From: an uncultured Dorea sp.
Lineage (GTDB): Bacteria > Bacillota > Clostridia > Lachnospirales > Lachnospiraceae
DNA length: 32,518 bases
Direction: 5' to 3'
NCBI GenBank assembly: GCA_934295165.1
Contig: CAKRAT010000020.1
Coordinates: 1-32,518, forward strand
Position numbers and translations under genes: made by a program. The notes beneath the pieces are model-generated. The model did no database searches and had not been told where the DNA came from. It saw only the letters and a program-made list of their open reading frames with translations. Below are positions 15,526 to 23,247 of this stretch, piece by piece; within the stretch, counting starts at the first letter, position 1; each line of letters begins with the position of its first letter.

Positions 15526-16227
15526 TCAATAACCAAGTGCCTCTTTCCGGTCCATCCAGAAATGAATCCCCGTCGTGGAATCCATCCATCTGTCCTCATT
15601 AAAATCTTTAACCTCCACCCACTCTCCTTTTCTGTATACAAAATTCTCATCGACCAGCGACCAGGCCTCTTCAAATTCTTCCATCTCATCAAAGCTTTTT
15701 ATCGAAAGCACCTTTGCCTTGCTGCACCGGCAGGACGGAAGTGTTGCTGAAGTCCTCTTTGCATCGGCAGGGATCAGAAGCTGTACCACCCGGTCATTTA
15801 CACATTTCTTATATCCAAGAATTGGTCCTGTCTCCGGACAATGCATGCGGAACCACTGCGTCGTTTCATCCGACTGAACACCATCCAGCTTAGCATGTTC
15901 CAATACAGCTCCATACAGGTCAGCACCTCTGATATTGCATTCCCTCATATCACATTCCCGGAATGCCGCCGTCTTCATAGTGGCATTCTGAAAATTCGCA
16001 CCATGCAGGGAATTCCCGTCAAATAATGCATTTTCTACACTGCTGTTTTCAAAATTCACACCTTCCAGATTCACATTCTGAAAGGAACTCAGTGCGAAAT
16101 CCATATTGTGCAGATCCATTCCACTCAGATCCATATCTTTGAATTCACATTCCCGGAATATCGGTCTCTCTCCTGCATCTCTTAATTTCAAAGCTTCCAG
16201 AAGTGCCTCTTTCTTTATCTCTTTCAT
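15526..16227 (-). CDS. Pentapeptide-repeat protein with a DUF5758-like C-terminal domain
   Basis: The 233-residue protein has about 18 tandem A(D/N)LxX-type pentapeptide repeats (roughly residues 25-125; FKDMDLSGMDLHNMDF, LHGANFQNATMKTAAF, IRGADLYGAVLEHAKL), which fold as a right-handed quadrilateral helix. They are followed by a globular region starting HCPETGPILGYKKCV with RTSATLPSCRCSKAKVLSI, resembling the DUF5758 partner domain. Its biochemical role is unknown; some pentapeptide proteins mimic DNA and protect gyrase, but nothing specific shows that here. A GTG frame opens at 16245, but AAGAGGTG before ATG 16227 marks the start. It is 91 bp upstream of lacL on the same strand, possibly cotranscribed. 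Confidence 0.85.
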   Translation of the reverse strand: MKEIKKEALLEALKLRDAGERPIFRECEFKDMDLSGMDLHNMDFALSSFQNVNLEGVNFENSSVENALFDGNSLHGANFQNATMKTAAFRECDMRECNIRGADLYGAVLEHAKLDGVQSDETTQWFRMHCPETGPILGYKKCVNDRVVQLLIPADAKRTSATLPSCRCSKAKVLSIKSFDEMEEFEEAWSLVDENFVYRKGEWVEVKDFNEDRWMDSTTGIHFWMDRKEALGY

Positions 16228-16318
16228 CGAACTACACCTCTTCACTCCCCGTATTATCTATACAATTTGCCTTTTTTACTGATAGTTTTATTATACCTCA
16301 ATTCCAGATAAAAGAAAT

Positions 16319-16351
16319 CCCCAAAATACCTTGTCATGCAGTATTTTGAGG
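16319..16351 (-). terminator. Terminator of trpS
   Basis: Arms CCCCAAAATAC (16319-16329) and GTATTTTGAGG (16341-16351) pair with one C-A mismatch around an 11-nt loop. On the minus strand the hairpin is followed by ATTTCTTTTAT. It lies 59 bp beyond the trpS stop codon. Confidence 0.7.
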
Positions 16352-16409
16352 ATTATATTTTCGTCATTAACAAATAAACTATACTGGGGTTTCAACTGTT
16401 CCCTGATTC

Positions 16410-17471
16410 TTATTTCAGGAAATCTTCATCATCAAAATAGTTGATTCTCATAGCAGCCTTTACATCTTCCAATGTCTCTGCCGCTTTTGCCTCAGCTACT
16501 CTGCTTCCTTCTCTCAGTATCTCGAATACTTCCGGAAGCTTCTGCTCCCATTCTTTTCTTCTTGCACGGATCGGTGCCAGCTCTGCCTGCAGTACCTTGT
16601 TCAGGAACTTCTTCACTTTAACATCGCCCAGACCACCGCGCTGGTAATGTGCTTTCAGTTCGTCCAGATCCTTGTACTCCGGCCAGAATTCTTCGAAATA
16701 TTCATCCTTACAGAATGCATCCAGATAGATAAATACCGGATTACCTTCTACCTGTCCCGGATCTTCTACACGAAGATGATTCGGATCAGTAAACATAGAC
16801 ATTACTTTCTTCTTAACAACATCTTCTTCATCAGAAAGGTAAATGCAGTTTCCAAGAGATTTACTCATCTTTGCTTTTCCGTCGATTCCCGGAAGTCTTA
16901 AACATGACTTGTTAGACGGCAATACAATCTCCGGCTCTGTCAGCGTCTCACCGTATACACTGTTAAACTTGTGTACAATTTCTTTACACTGCTCGATCAT
17001 CGGCATCTGGTCTTCTCCTACCGGAACCGTCGTTGCACGGAATGCTGTAATATCTGCCGCCTGGCTGATCGGATAACAGAAGAAGCCAACCGGAATACTT
17101 GCCTCAAAATTTCTCTGCTGGATCTCCGCTTTTACCGTAGGGTTTCTCTGTACTCTGGATACAGTAACCAGATTCATATAATAGAATGTTAATTCTGTCA
17201 GCTCCGGAACCATAGACTGGATAAAAATGTGACATTTCTCAGGATCGATTCCACATGCCAGATAGTCCAGCGCTACGTTCATAATATTCTGACGAACCTT
17301 CTCCGGATGCTCGGCATTGTCTGTCAGCGCCTGGGCATCTGCGATCATGATATAGATCTCGTCGTATTCTCCTGAATTCTGTAATTTTACACGCTCTTTC
17401 AAAGAACCTACATAATGACCAACATGAAGACGTCCTGTCGGGCGGTCACCTGTTAAAATAATCTTGCTCAT
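16410..17471 (-). CDS. trpS: Tryptophan--tRNA ligase
   Basis: The 353-residue class I synthetase attaches tryptophan to tRNA-Trp in the cytoplasm. The HIGH-type signature is HVGH (residues 16-19, in [13 protein letters not shown]), and the KMSKS loop is intact (201-205, in [11 protein letters not shown]). GEDQMPMIE is the tryptophan-site helix found in bacterial TrpRS. AAGGAG upstream supports ATG 17471. The upstream leader is only about 60 nt, too short for a T-box, so tRNA-dependent attenuation is not evident. It has its own promoter at 17542-17570 and its own terminator. Confidence 0.97.
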   Translation of the reverse strand: MSKIILTGDRPTGRLHVGHYVGSLKERVKLQNSGEYDEIYIMIADAQALTDNAEHPEKVRQNIMNVALDYLACGIDPEKCHIFIQSMVPELTELTFYYMNLVTVSRVQRNPTVKAEIQQRNFEASIPVGFFCYPISQAADITAFRATTVPVGEDQMPMIEQCKEIVHKFNSVYGETLTEPEIVLPSNKSCLRLPGIDGKAKMSKSLGNCIYLSDEEDVVKKKVMSMFTDPNHLRVEDPGQVEGNPVFIYLDAFCKDEYFEEFWPEYKDLDELKAHYQRGGLGDVKVKKFLNKVLQAELAPIRARRKEWEQKLPEVFEILREGSRVAEAKAAETLEDVKAAMRINYFDDEDFLK

Positions 17472-17541
17472 CTTACTTATCTCCTTAGCATATATTTCAA
17501 TAACCTGTATGGGTATACAAATTCATTGTCCTAATTATTTT

Positions 17542-17570
17542 ATTATAATTCTTTCTAAAGTAAGCGTCAA
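17542..17570 (-). promoter_or_regulatory. trpS promoter
   Basis: On the minus strand TTGACG (17565-17570) and a perfect TATAAT (17542-17547) are 17 bp apart. The predicted start near 17535 gives a leader of about 64 nt. Confidence 0.75.
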
Positions 17571-17587
17571 TATAACAATATAGAAAA

Positions 17588-17635
17588 ACAGCACATTCAT
17601 CTTATATACTGTAATCACTAAAATGAATGTGCTGT
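17588..17635 (-). terminator. Terminator of the surface-protein gene
   Basis: Perfect 13-bp arms ACAGCACATTCAT (17588-17600) and ATGAATGTGCTGT (17623-17635) enclose a 22-nt loop. A T5 run follows on the minus strand (A-run 17584-17588). It lies just after the surface-protein stop codon and just upstream of the trpS promoter. Confidence 0.88.
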
Positions 17636-17647
17636 AATTATTATTAT

Positions 17648-20347
17648 TTACTGTCTTTTACGCATCCGCAAAACGGTACCAAGAATTACCATTATTGAAA
17701 TAAGCATTGCCACTACTGGAAGAACTGTATTGACTGTATCTCCTGTCTTGACAGATGAGGCTTTCTTGTTTTGACTTGTTTTGCCTTTACCGGTCGTGAT
17801 ATCGGATGTTTTCGTCTTGCCGGCATCTTTTCCGGTTCCTGAATCAACCGCACTTCCTGAACCTGTTCCGGTTCCTGTGCCGTTACCATTGTCGGTTCCT
17901 GTGCCGTTACCATTTCCCGGATCCGGTGTCGGATCTGGATCTGGTGTCGGATCTGGTGTCGGGTCTGGTGTCGGATCCGGGTTCGGATCAACAGCTGCAG
18001 GTTCCAGATTCGTGGTTCTCCATAACTGTGTTCCGTTGAACGGATTTGCAGTTCCGATTACCCAGTAATCTGATGTCTTTTCAAAGATACGGAGTCCATG
18101 ATTATAACGGTCTCCGAAACCATTTGTTGTAACCTTTTCCACACTTGCTCCTGCAGATCCTTTATCCGTGATTTCGAATAAATCAAATCCGGCTTCGGAT
18201 GTTACAAAGTATTTCAAAGATGTTGCCAGACCTTTCAGATTTTCTTTGGTGACATAGCTGATCAACATCTTATAAAGTGCTTTCACATTATCCGGGAGCT
18301 TATCTGTAATAGAGTCCAGAATTCCTTCCAGTGTCTCATAAGCATCTGCAAATTCTTCAATCTCTGTAGTATCGATCAGTGCTGACATAGCTGCCATTGT
18401 ATTGTTCATCTGTGTCAGTTCCGTCATCATGTCTTCCGAGATCATTCCATACTTGATAGATCCATCCAATAATCCTGATACCAGTTTATTTGTCTGCTCA
18501 TTGCTTAATGTTATCTTTTCAGTTGCAACTGCTTTCTGATTTGAAGAATAACTTGCGGTTGCCGTTGCAGCTGCACGTTCCTGTGCTGCTTCGATTGCAG
18601 ACTGCACAAGTTCTTTTGCAGATGATTCGTCTATTGCCGCAGTTTCTACAGCCATATCATTTACTGCTGAAACTGCCTGTGTCCCAACTACTGCTGTATT
18701 CTCCGCACTCTGTCCCTCTGCCGATTTCTTGAACATTAATTCAAGAAGAACTCGCAGATAATTCAACTGACTTTCCCATTCTTCTTTTGACATCTTGAGA
18801 ATGTCGCCATTTGTAAACTTCGTAATAGGCTCAAGGAGTGTTGTCGTATCCATCGTTCCTACATAGAGCTTACCATTATACACAGTGGTCTGCCATGTAT
18901 ACTGGTTCATATGTGTTCCCATCTTTTTAGAAGTTTTGTCCGTTGCGGTATACCCGGATCCTAAACCAGTCAGGCTCGTAGGGAATGCCTCTGTCGGATC
19001 ACCCACAACTTTTTCAATCTTCTCATCTTTATCCATACGATATAAGTTAATGGACTGGTTCAGATTTGTTGCCTGTGTTGTAAAATCTTTTCCTGTAATA
19101 AATCCCTGTAAAGCACTGGATACATCATTGTAATCGCCAATGTACAGGTAATCACCGTATACCTGCAATGTGCATGCACCTGCACTTACACGTTCTTCAT
19201 CAAGACCGTATGGATATTTTCCGCCATTTCCTGCAAGTACAGACCAGCTCCATGCCGACTTGTCTGTCACATTACCATTGCACGTTCCTTTTAGAATTGC
19301 AAATGTCTGGAGTGTTCCGTATTCATTCTTTGTAGCCGCAGTTCCTGTACAGATTACAACGTATAATGCATTATTATACTCTACAACCTGATAAATACCG
19401 CCGCCTCCGTTCACGTCAGAACGGCGATATGCCGGTTCAATACCAAGTGCTTTCATATCATCCATTTCCAGAATTCTTTTAAAAGAATCCTGTCCCTTTG
19501 AAGGATCTTCCGATGCAGACAGGAACACACCTTCTGTATCCAGGCATCCTGCAACCATGGCATCTCCATATGTTGCAATTGCTCTTGTGGAAGTGAATAC
19601 CTTATCACTTACCAGCTGGCGGAATCCGTTGATATCCACACAATCATAAATACATGTCAGTTTATCATCATTTGCCGGATCTACCTCGTAGATACACGGG
19701 AATCCATTCTGCATTGCGATTGCTGTATTAATCGTAACCGCATCCAGATCCGGATTGTTTACATCCATCACCATTCCGACAAAATACAGTTTTCCATTCA
19801 TCTTTATTGCACTTCTGAATGTCGGAATAATTCCATTCGTAGACTTGGACATCAGGATCTTTGTCTCACCGGTCTTTACATTAAACTTAAAGAGCATTCC
19901 TCCGGCATTCTTTCCATCCGGCTCATTGATATATAACTGTCCGTTATACATCGCATTGACCATAGCTGTTGCAGCTTCCGGCGACATGCCTTCCATTCCT
20001 CTTTTCAGAATTGCTGCTGCTCCCAGTCCTCCGTACATCGTATTGATGTACACCCAGTCTCCATAAGATGAAGATGCATAACTGTAAGACTGTCCACGGT
20101 CACCATTTCCGATTTCACTTTCCCCAACAACATATGGTGCAATTTCCCCATTGCCCATATAATCTACCACGCCATCGGCTTTGCCTGTCGCAGTATCTGC
20201 ATGAGAAACTTTCTCAAATGTAACTCCTCCTCCAGAGTACGTGTACTGTGGTGAAAGTTCTGCTGCTGAAGCCGGTACAACACTCGCAACTGTCATAGCG
20301 CCGGCAACAACCACTGTAAGTAGTTTTTTTAACTTTTTCCTCTTCAT
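17648..20347 (-). CDS. Sortase-anchored surface protein, predicted beta-propeller with helical insertion
   Basis: This 899-residue secreted protein starts with a signal peptide (residues 1 to about 29, cleavage near ASA-AE). Residues about 85-520 contain repeated strand motifs such as GDWVYINTMY, NGQLYINEPD, NGKLYFVGMV, NALYVVICTG, GDYLYIGDYN and NGKLYVGTMD, spaced as in beta-propeller or kelch-like blades. An alanine-rich helical stretch follows (about 520-715). A last blade-like segment (YWVIGTANPFNGTQLWRT, 761-777) then returns. A Pro-Asp-Thr and Gly-Asn-Thr spacer (786-832) leads to VKTGD (866-870), a hydrophobic span and RMRKRQ, a cell-wall sorting signal. A frame start at 20377 exists, but AAGAGGTGA precedes ATG 20347. 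The ligand is unknown. Confidence 0.8.
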   Translation of the reverse strand: MKRKKLKKLLTVVVAGAMTVASVVPASAAELSPQYTYSGGGVTFEKVSHADTATGKADGVVDYMGNGEIAPYVVGESEIGNGDRGQSYSYASSSYGDWVYINTMYGGLGAAAILKRGMEGMSPEAATAMVNAMYNGQLYINEPDGKNAGGMLFKFNVKTGETKILMSKSTNGIIPTFRSAIKMNGKLYFVGMVMDVNNPDLDAVTINTAIAMQNGFPCIYEVDPANDDKLTCIYDCVDINGFRQLVSDKVFTSTRAIATYGDAMVAGCLDTEGVFLSASEDPSKGQDSFKRILEMDDMKALGIEPAYRRSDVNGGGGIYQVVEYNNALYVVICTGTAATKNEYGTLQTFAILKGTCNGNVTDKSAWSWSVLAGNGGKYPYGLDEERVSAGACTLQVYGDYLYIGDYNDVSSALQGFITGKDFTTQATNLNQSINLYRMDKDEKIEKVVGDPTEAFPTSLTGLGSGYTATDKTSKKMGTHMNQYTWQTTVYNGKLYVGTMDTTTLLEPITKFTNGDILKMSKEEWESQLNYLRVLLELMFKKSAEGQSAENTAVVGTQAVSAVNDMAVETAAIDESSAKELVQSAIEAAQERAAATATASYSSNQKAVATEKITLSNEQTNKLVSGLLDGSIKYGMISEDMMTELTQMNNTMAAMSALIDTTEIEEFADAYETLEGILDSITDKLPDNVKALYKMLISYVTKENLKGLATSLKYFVTSEAGFDLFEITDKGSAGASVEKVTTNGFGDRYNHGLRIFEKTSDYWVIGTANPFNGTQLWRTTNLEPAAVDPNPDPTPDPTPDPTPDPDPTPDPGNGNGTGTDNGNGTGTGTGSGSAVDSGTGKDAGKTKTSDITTGKGKTSQNKKASSVKTGDTVNTVLPVVAMLISIMVILGTVLRMRKRQ

Positions 20348-20406
20348 TTTGTCACCTCTTACAACTTTCTCTATCATTTTGTATCCCTACAACTATAATC
20401 TAACAT

Positions 20407-20440
20407 AAAAAAACCCGGTGAGAAAGTCTTTTCACCGAGT
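20407..20440 (-). terminator. Terminator of the dnaJ-type gene
   Basis: On the minus strand ACTCGGTGA and TCACCGGGT form a 9-bp stem (20413-20440, one G-U pair), followed by T7 (20407-20413). It ends the DnaJ-type gene 30 bp after its stop codon and insulates the surface-protein gene downstream. Confidence 0.9.
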
Positions 20441-20469
20441 TTATTGATATTTCATATACATATTATTTG

Positions 20470-21504
20470 TTATGCTGCTCCTCTGCTCCCGTTCCGGTAT
20501 GCAGCTTCGAATTCTTTCAGTTTTTTCTTCGCTTCATTGCTTAGATTCTTTGGTACATCTATCTGAACAGTCACATACTGATCTCCGTATCTTCCTGCAT
20601 CTTTCATTGATACAATTCCTTTTCCTTTTAACCGTATCTTCGTTCCGGACTGTGTTCCCGGATTAATCTTACATACAACTCTTCCGGTCAGTGTCTGGAC
20701 AACCGCTTCACCGCCTAATACCGCTGTAGTAAACGGAATTGTGACGGTGGAATAGACATCCATATCTTTCCGTTCGAATCCCGGACGTTTACCGACTCTG
20801 ACTTTCAGTAACAGATCTCCTGCCTTGCCGCCTGAAAGTCCCGGCATTCCTTTGCCACGTAGGCGGATACTTTTGCCGTCGCTGATACCGGCAGGAATAT
20901 GCACTTTCAATGATTTTCCGGCCGCGTTGCTGCCCTGTGTGTCTGACAGACGGATGACTTTATCTCCACCGAACGCAGCCTCGTCAAATGTTACATCTAT
21001 TTCGGCAGTCACATCGGAACCATCCTGCCGGAAACTTCCACCTCCGCCAAATCCATGACTTCCGAAATCATTTCCAAAACCACCGAATCCATGGAAACTG
21101 CTTCCGGCTCCTTCCTGAAATCCGCTGCCAAATATATTCTTCAGGATGTCGTCCATATCGCCGCCTTCGAAATGATATTCATGAAAGCTTCCGTTTGGTC
21201 CCGTATAACTGTAAGTTCCGCCACCCTGCCCGTTTCCATAACCATAGGTTTCACTGCCTCCGGCTCCAGCACTGCCGTCAAAAGCCGCGTGACCGAACTG
21301 ATCATATAATTTCTTTTTTTCCGGATCACTCAGCACATTATATGCTTCCGTTGCTTCTTTGAACTTCTCTTCTGCCTGTGCATTTCCGGCATTGGTATCC
21401 GGGTGGTATTTCTTGGCCAGTTTACGATATGCTCTTTTTATTGTACTCTTGTCTGCACTCCTGCTGATTCCAAGAACATCATAATAATCTCTTTTTGCCG
21501 CCAT
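20470..21504 (-). CDS. Type-B (class II) DnaJ / CbpA-like Hsp40 co-chaperone
   Basis: The 344-residue protein has an N-terminal J domain (residues 5-72, HPD at 34-36) that stimulates DnaK ATPase. A long glycine/phenylalanine-rich linker (about 75-165, many GFGG/GSGF units) and the C-terminal peptide-binding beta domains (about 165-335) follow. The four CxxCxGxG zinc motifs of canonical DnaJ are absent, so it is a CbpA-type protein rather than the main DnaJ. ATG 21504 follows GGGAGGGAG. It lies 223 bp downstream of the CIRCE-controlled hsp20 gene on the same strand. No clear promoter of its own was found, so it may be heat-induced by readthrough. Confidence 0.93.
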   Translation of the reverse strand: MAAKRDYYDVLGISRSADKSTIKRAYRKLAKKYHPDTNAGNAQAEEKFKEATEAYNVLSDPEKKKLYDQFGHAAFDGSAGAGGSETYGYGNGQGGGTYSYTGPNGSFHEYHFEGGDMDDILKNIFGSGFQEGAGSSFHGFGGFGNDFGSHGFGGGGSFRQDGSDVTAEIDVTFDEAAFGGDKVIRLSDTQGSNAAGKSLKVHIPAGISDGKSIRLRGKGMPGLSGGKAGDLLLKVRVGKRPGFERKDMDVYSTVTIPFTTAVLGGEAVVQTLTGRVVCKINPGTQSGTKIRLKGKGIVSMKDAGRYGDQYVTVQIDVPKNLSNEAKKKLKEFEAAYRNGSRGAA

Positions 21505-21623
21505 TATTCTCCCTCCCGTCTTTTATGCTATACTATTTCTTCTTATTAATATCTATGTGAACAGGACTCCGTGGAATATGTGAACTTCTTACGTTATCCT
21601 GATTATTTTCTGTTTATGATATT

Positions 21624-21654
21624 GTACCCCACAGGCTTAATACCTGTGGGGTAC
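21624..21654. repeat. Perfect 12-bp hairpin between hsp20 and the dnaJ-type gene
   Basis: GTACCCCACAGG (21624-21635) and CCTGTGGGGTAC (21643-21654) are exact inverse complements around a 7-nt loop. No T-run follows on either strand. It is therefore not a standard intrinsic terminator; it may be a processing or stability element, or a partial terminator. A looser ACAGGCT/AGCCTGT pair (21672-21678, 21719-21725) lies beside it. Confidence 0.7.
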
Positions 21655-21727
21655 GTTTACTGCTTTGTCGTACAGGCTATTATGTTACTTATCGTTTTTA
21701 TAACTGCCTGACATTTACAGCCTGTCA

Positions 21728-22180
21728 TTAATCTTCAATTGAAATATAATGTTTCTTCTCTTCTACCGGTTTTGCTTCTTCTTTTGGAACACTGAAAGAA
21801 AGGATTCCACTTTCATATTTCGGATGCACATCTTCTACCGTTACGTGTTTTCCTACATAGAAGCTTCTGCTCATGCTGCCTGCATAACGCTCTTTTCTGA
21901 TGTAGTTACCCTTCTTGTCTTCCTCATCTTTGTCCAATCCTTTGGCTGCGCTAACGGTCAGTACGCCGTCTTTCAGTTCCATCTGGATCTCATCTTTCTT
22001 GAATCCAGGCAGGTCAATGTCAATCTCGTATGCATCTCCGGTCTCTTTTACATCTGTCTTCATCAGGTTCTTAGCGTGTTTTCCATACAGTTCTTTGTCG
22101 ACATTCGGAAACGTCGGGAATGAAAAATCATCCATAAAGTCATCAAATAAGTTTTCTCCAAAAATACTAGGCATCATCAT
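21728..22180 (-). CDS. Hsp20 / alpha-crystallin family small heat-shock protein
   Basis: The 150-residue holdase binds unfolding proteins in the cytoplasm. The alpha-crystallin domain spans about residues 40-138, with YEIDIDLPGFKKDEI and the conserved GILSFSVPK near its end. The C-terminal I-x-I anchor needed for oligomer assembly is ISI (146-148). Three tandem ATG codons begin the gene; AAGGAG nine bases before ATG 22180 favours the first. It is preceded by a CIRCE element within a consensus promoter and a leader of about 200 nt, so control by HrcA is expected. A U6 run just before the ribosome site might add a temperature-sensitive layer. Confidence 0.95.
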   Translation of the reverse strand: MMMPSIFGENLFDDFMDDFSFPTFPNVDKELYGKHAKNLMKTDVKETGDAYEIDIDLPGFKKDEIQMELKDGVLTVSAAKGLDKDEEDKKGNYIRKERYAGSMSRSFYVGKHVTVEDVHPKYESGILSFSVPKEEAKPVEEKKHYISIED

Positions 22181-22382
22181 AAGTCATATCTCCTTCCAAA
22201 TGATAAAAAATTTATAATTAGCACGATCGGAGAATTCCGAGGTGTTGTTTGCTGGAACTCCGGAATTCCGGATGTTTGAATCTTGTATGAACCGTCATGC
22301 GTTTGAAGGAAGCTGCACTGGCAGATTCTGTAGATGCTGTCGGCTTCATATCCTTGATTCTTTATCTCTCTTCCTTTGTTCT
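22181..22382 (-). ncRNA. Long hsp20 mRNA leader, possible RNA thermometer
   Basis: About 200 nt separate the predicted transcription start from ATG 22180. In the RNA, a U6 run (22205-22210) can pair with the AAGGAG ribosome site (22190-22195) through A-U and G-U pairs across a 9-nt loop, like ROSE or four-U thermometers. Further upstream there are CCGGAATTCCGG (22260-22271) and TCGG/CCGA stems. No protein gene is seen. The regulatory role is inference from base pairing only. Confidence 0.3.
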
Positions 22383-22388
22383 ATCTGT

Positions 22389-22431
22389 ACTATAGCACGC
22401 ACTGTTAGCACTGTCAAGAGGTGAGTGCTAA
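22389..22431 (-). promoter_or_regulatory. hsp20 promoter with CIRCE element (HrcA operator)
   Basis: CIRCE is TTAGCACTG-N9-GAGTGCTAA at 22405-22431, differing from the consensus TTAGCACTC-N9-GAGTGCTAA at one base. On the minus strand TTGACA (22412-22417) lies inside it, and TATAGT (22389-22394) is 17 bp further on. HrcA bound here would cover the -35 box and repress hsp20 until heat shock. Confidence 0.92.
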
Positions 22432-22439
22432 TTTTTTTA

Positions 22440-22588
22440 AATTTTTTTTGCAATCTTTTTTTATATACAAAGCCTATATTATATTCCGCCCTGGTAACTG
22501 CCACATAAAACTTTGAAAGGCTTTCAGATTTCATACCCTTCGATTTTCCAGACAGCCAATTCAGTGGCAGCTTCTTCCAAACACATGA
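22440..22588 (-). pseudogene. Remnant of a UvrD/PcrA-like helicase C-terminus
   Basis: A minus-strand open frame reads LSKFYVAVTRAEYNIGFVY, which resembles motif VI of superfamily-1 helicases (YVAxTRA followed by a beta strand). About 30 readable residues precede it in the same frame (KKLPLNWLSGKSKGM), and the preceding YbaK terminator interrupts any longer frame. There is no start codon with a ribosome site and no other helicase motif, so this is probably a decayed gene tail rather than a working gene. A chance match to the short motif is possible. Confidence 0.35.
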
Positions 22589-22594
22589 CGATAC

Positions 22595-22664
22595 AAAAAA
22601 AAGACTACATTTCCCATGTACAATGTACTAATGTACTAATGTACTGGTATAAATGTAGTCTTTT
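22595..22664 (-). terminator. Terminator of the ybaK-type gene
   Basis: Perfect 14-bp arms AAAAGACTACATTT (22599-22612) and AAATGTAGTCTTTT (22651-22664) are followed on the minus strand by a T8 run (22595-22602). The 38-nt loop holds three near-perfect tandem copies of the 8-mer ATGTACTA (22623-22646). Confidence 0.88.
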
Positions 22665-22702
22665 GAGTCTTGTTCTCCATCTTGCATTCTGCCACGTTGC
22701 CA

Positions 22703-23179
22703 TTATCTGTCATATAATTCTTTACACACATCAATCCATCCACATGCCCCGGCGACTTCTTCCAACTCTGCAATCGTAAGTCTGACTGCACTGTGGTCAT
22801 TACCGGCTGCAGGATATACCGTTTCAAACCGTTTCAGAGACTCATCCAGATAAACTTTAATTCCATCTTTAATCCCGAACGGACACACACCGCCCGGAGC
22901 ATGCCCGATATATCCTTCCACTTCGTCGAACGGAATCATCTTCGCCTTCACATGAAACTGATCCTTATACTTACGGTTATCAACCTTCGCCGTTCCTTCT
23001 GCCAGAATCAGGATCGGTTCTCCATCAACCAGAAATGACATCGTCTTTGCGATCATTCCTGGTTCTACACCGAGAGCTTCTGCTGCAAGCTGTACCGTTG
23101 CACTTGATTCTTCCAATTCAATAACGTGATCCGCATAACCTTTTTCTTCCAGATACTTCTTTGCTTTTTCTAATGCCAT
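22703..23179 (-). CDS. YbaK/EbsC-type aminoacyl-tRNA deacylase
   Basis: The 158-residue protein belongs to the YbaK/ProX superfamily, which hydrolyses misacylated tRNA such as Cys-tRNA(Pro) or Ala-tRNA(Pro). The conserved catalytic lysine is K45 in GMIAKTMSF. Other family blocks are AEGTAKVDNRKY and the loop HAPGGVCPFGI. The specific misacylated tRNA cannot be told from sequence. The reading frame extends upstream to 23251, but the family N-terminus starts at MALEKAKKYLEEKG and ATG 23179 has AGGA-rich sequence before it. It is 68 bp downstream of the second MATE gene and probably cotranscribed. Confidence 0.88.
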   Translation of the reverse strand: MALEKAKKYLEEKGYADHVIELEESSATVQLAAEALGVEPGMIAKTMSFLVDGEPILILAEGTAKVDNRKYKDQFHVKAKMIPFDEVEGYIGHAPGGVCPFGIKDGIKVYLDESLKRFETVYPAAGNDHSAVRLTIAELEEVAGACGWIDVCKELYDR

Positions 23180-23247
23180 GATTCCTGCTTCCTTTCCTGC
23201 ACCTGTGCTTTTGTCTTTTCCTATTATACTACTTCTATGCTGGTTCT

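Noticed and set aside
17472..17535. T-box leader for trpS
   Set aside because: The leader is about 60 nt and contains no T-box sequence or antiterminator stem.
17713..17991. Arg/His-rich open frame overlapping the surface protein's repeat region
   Set aside because: It is the shifted reading of the Pro-Asp-Thr and Gly-Asn-Thr coding repeats, with no start signal.
22623..22646. Three tandem 8-mers as a CRISPR or satellite array
   Set aside because: The copies are very short, have no spacers and lie within a terminator loop.
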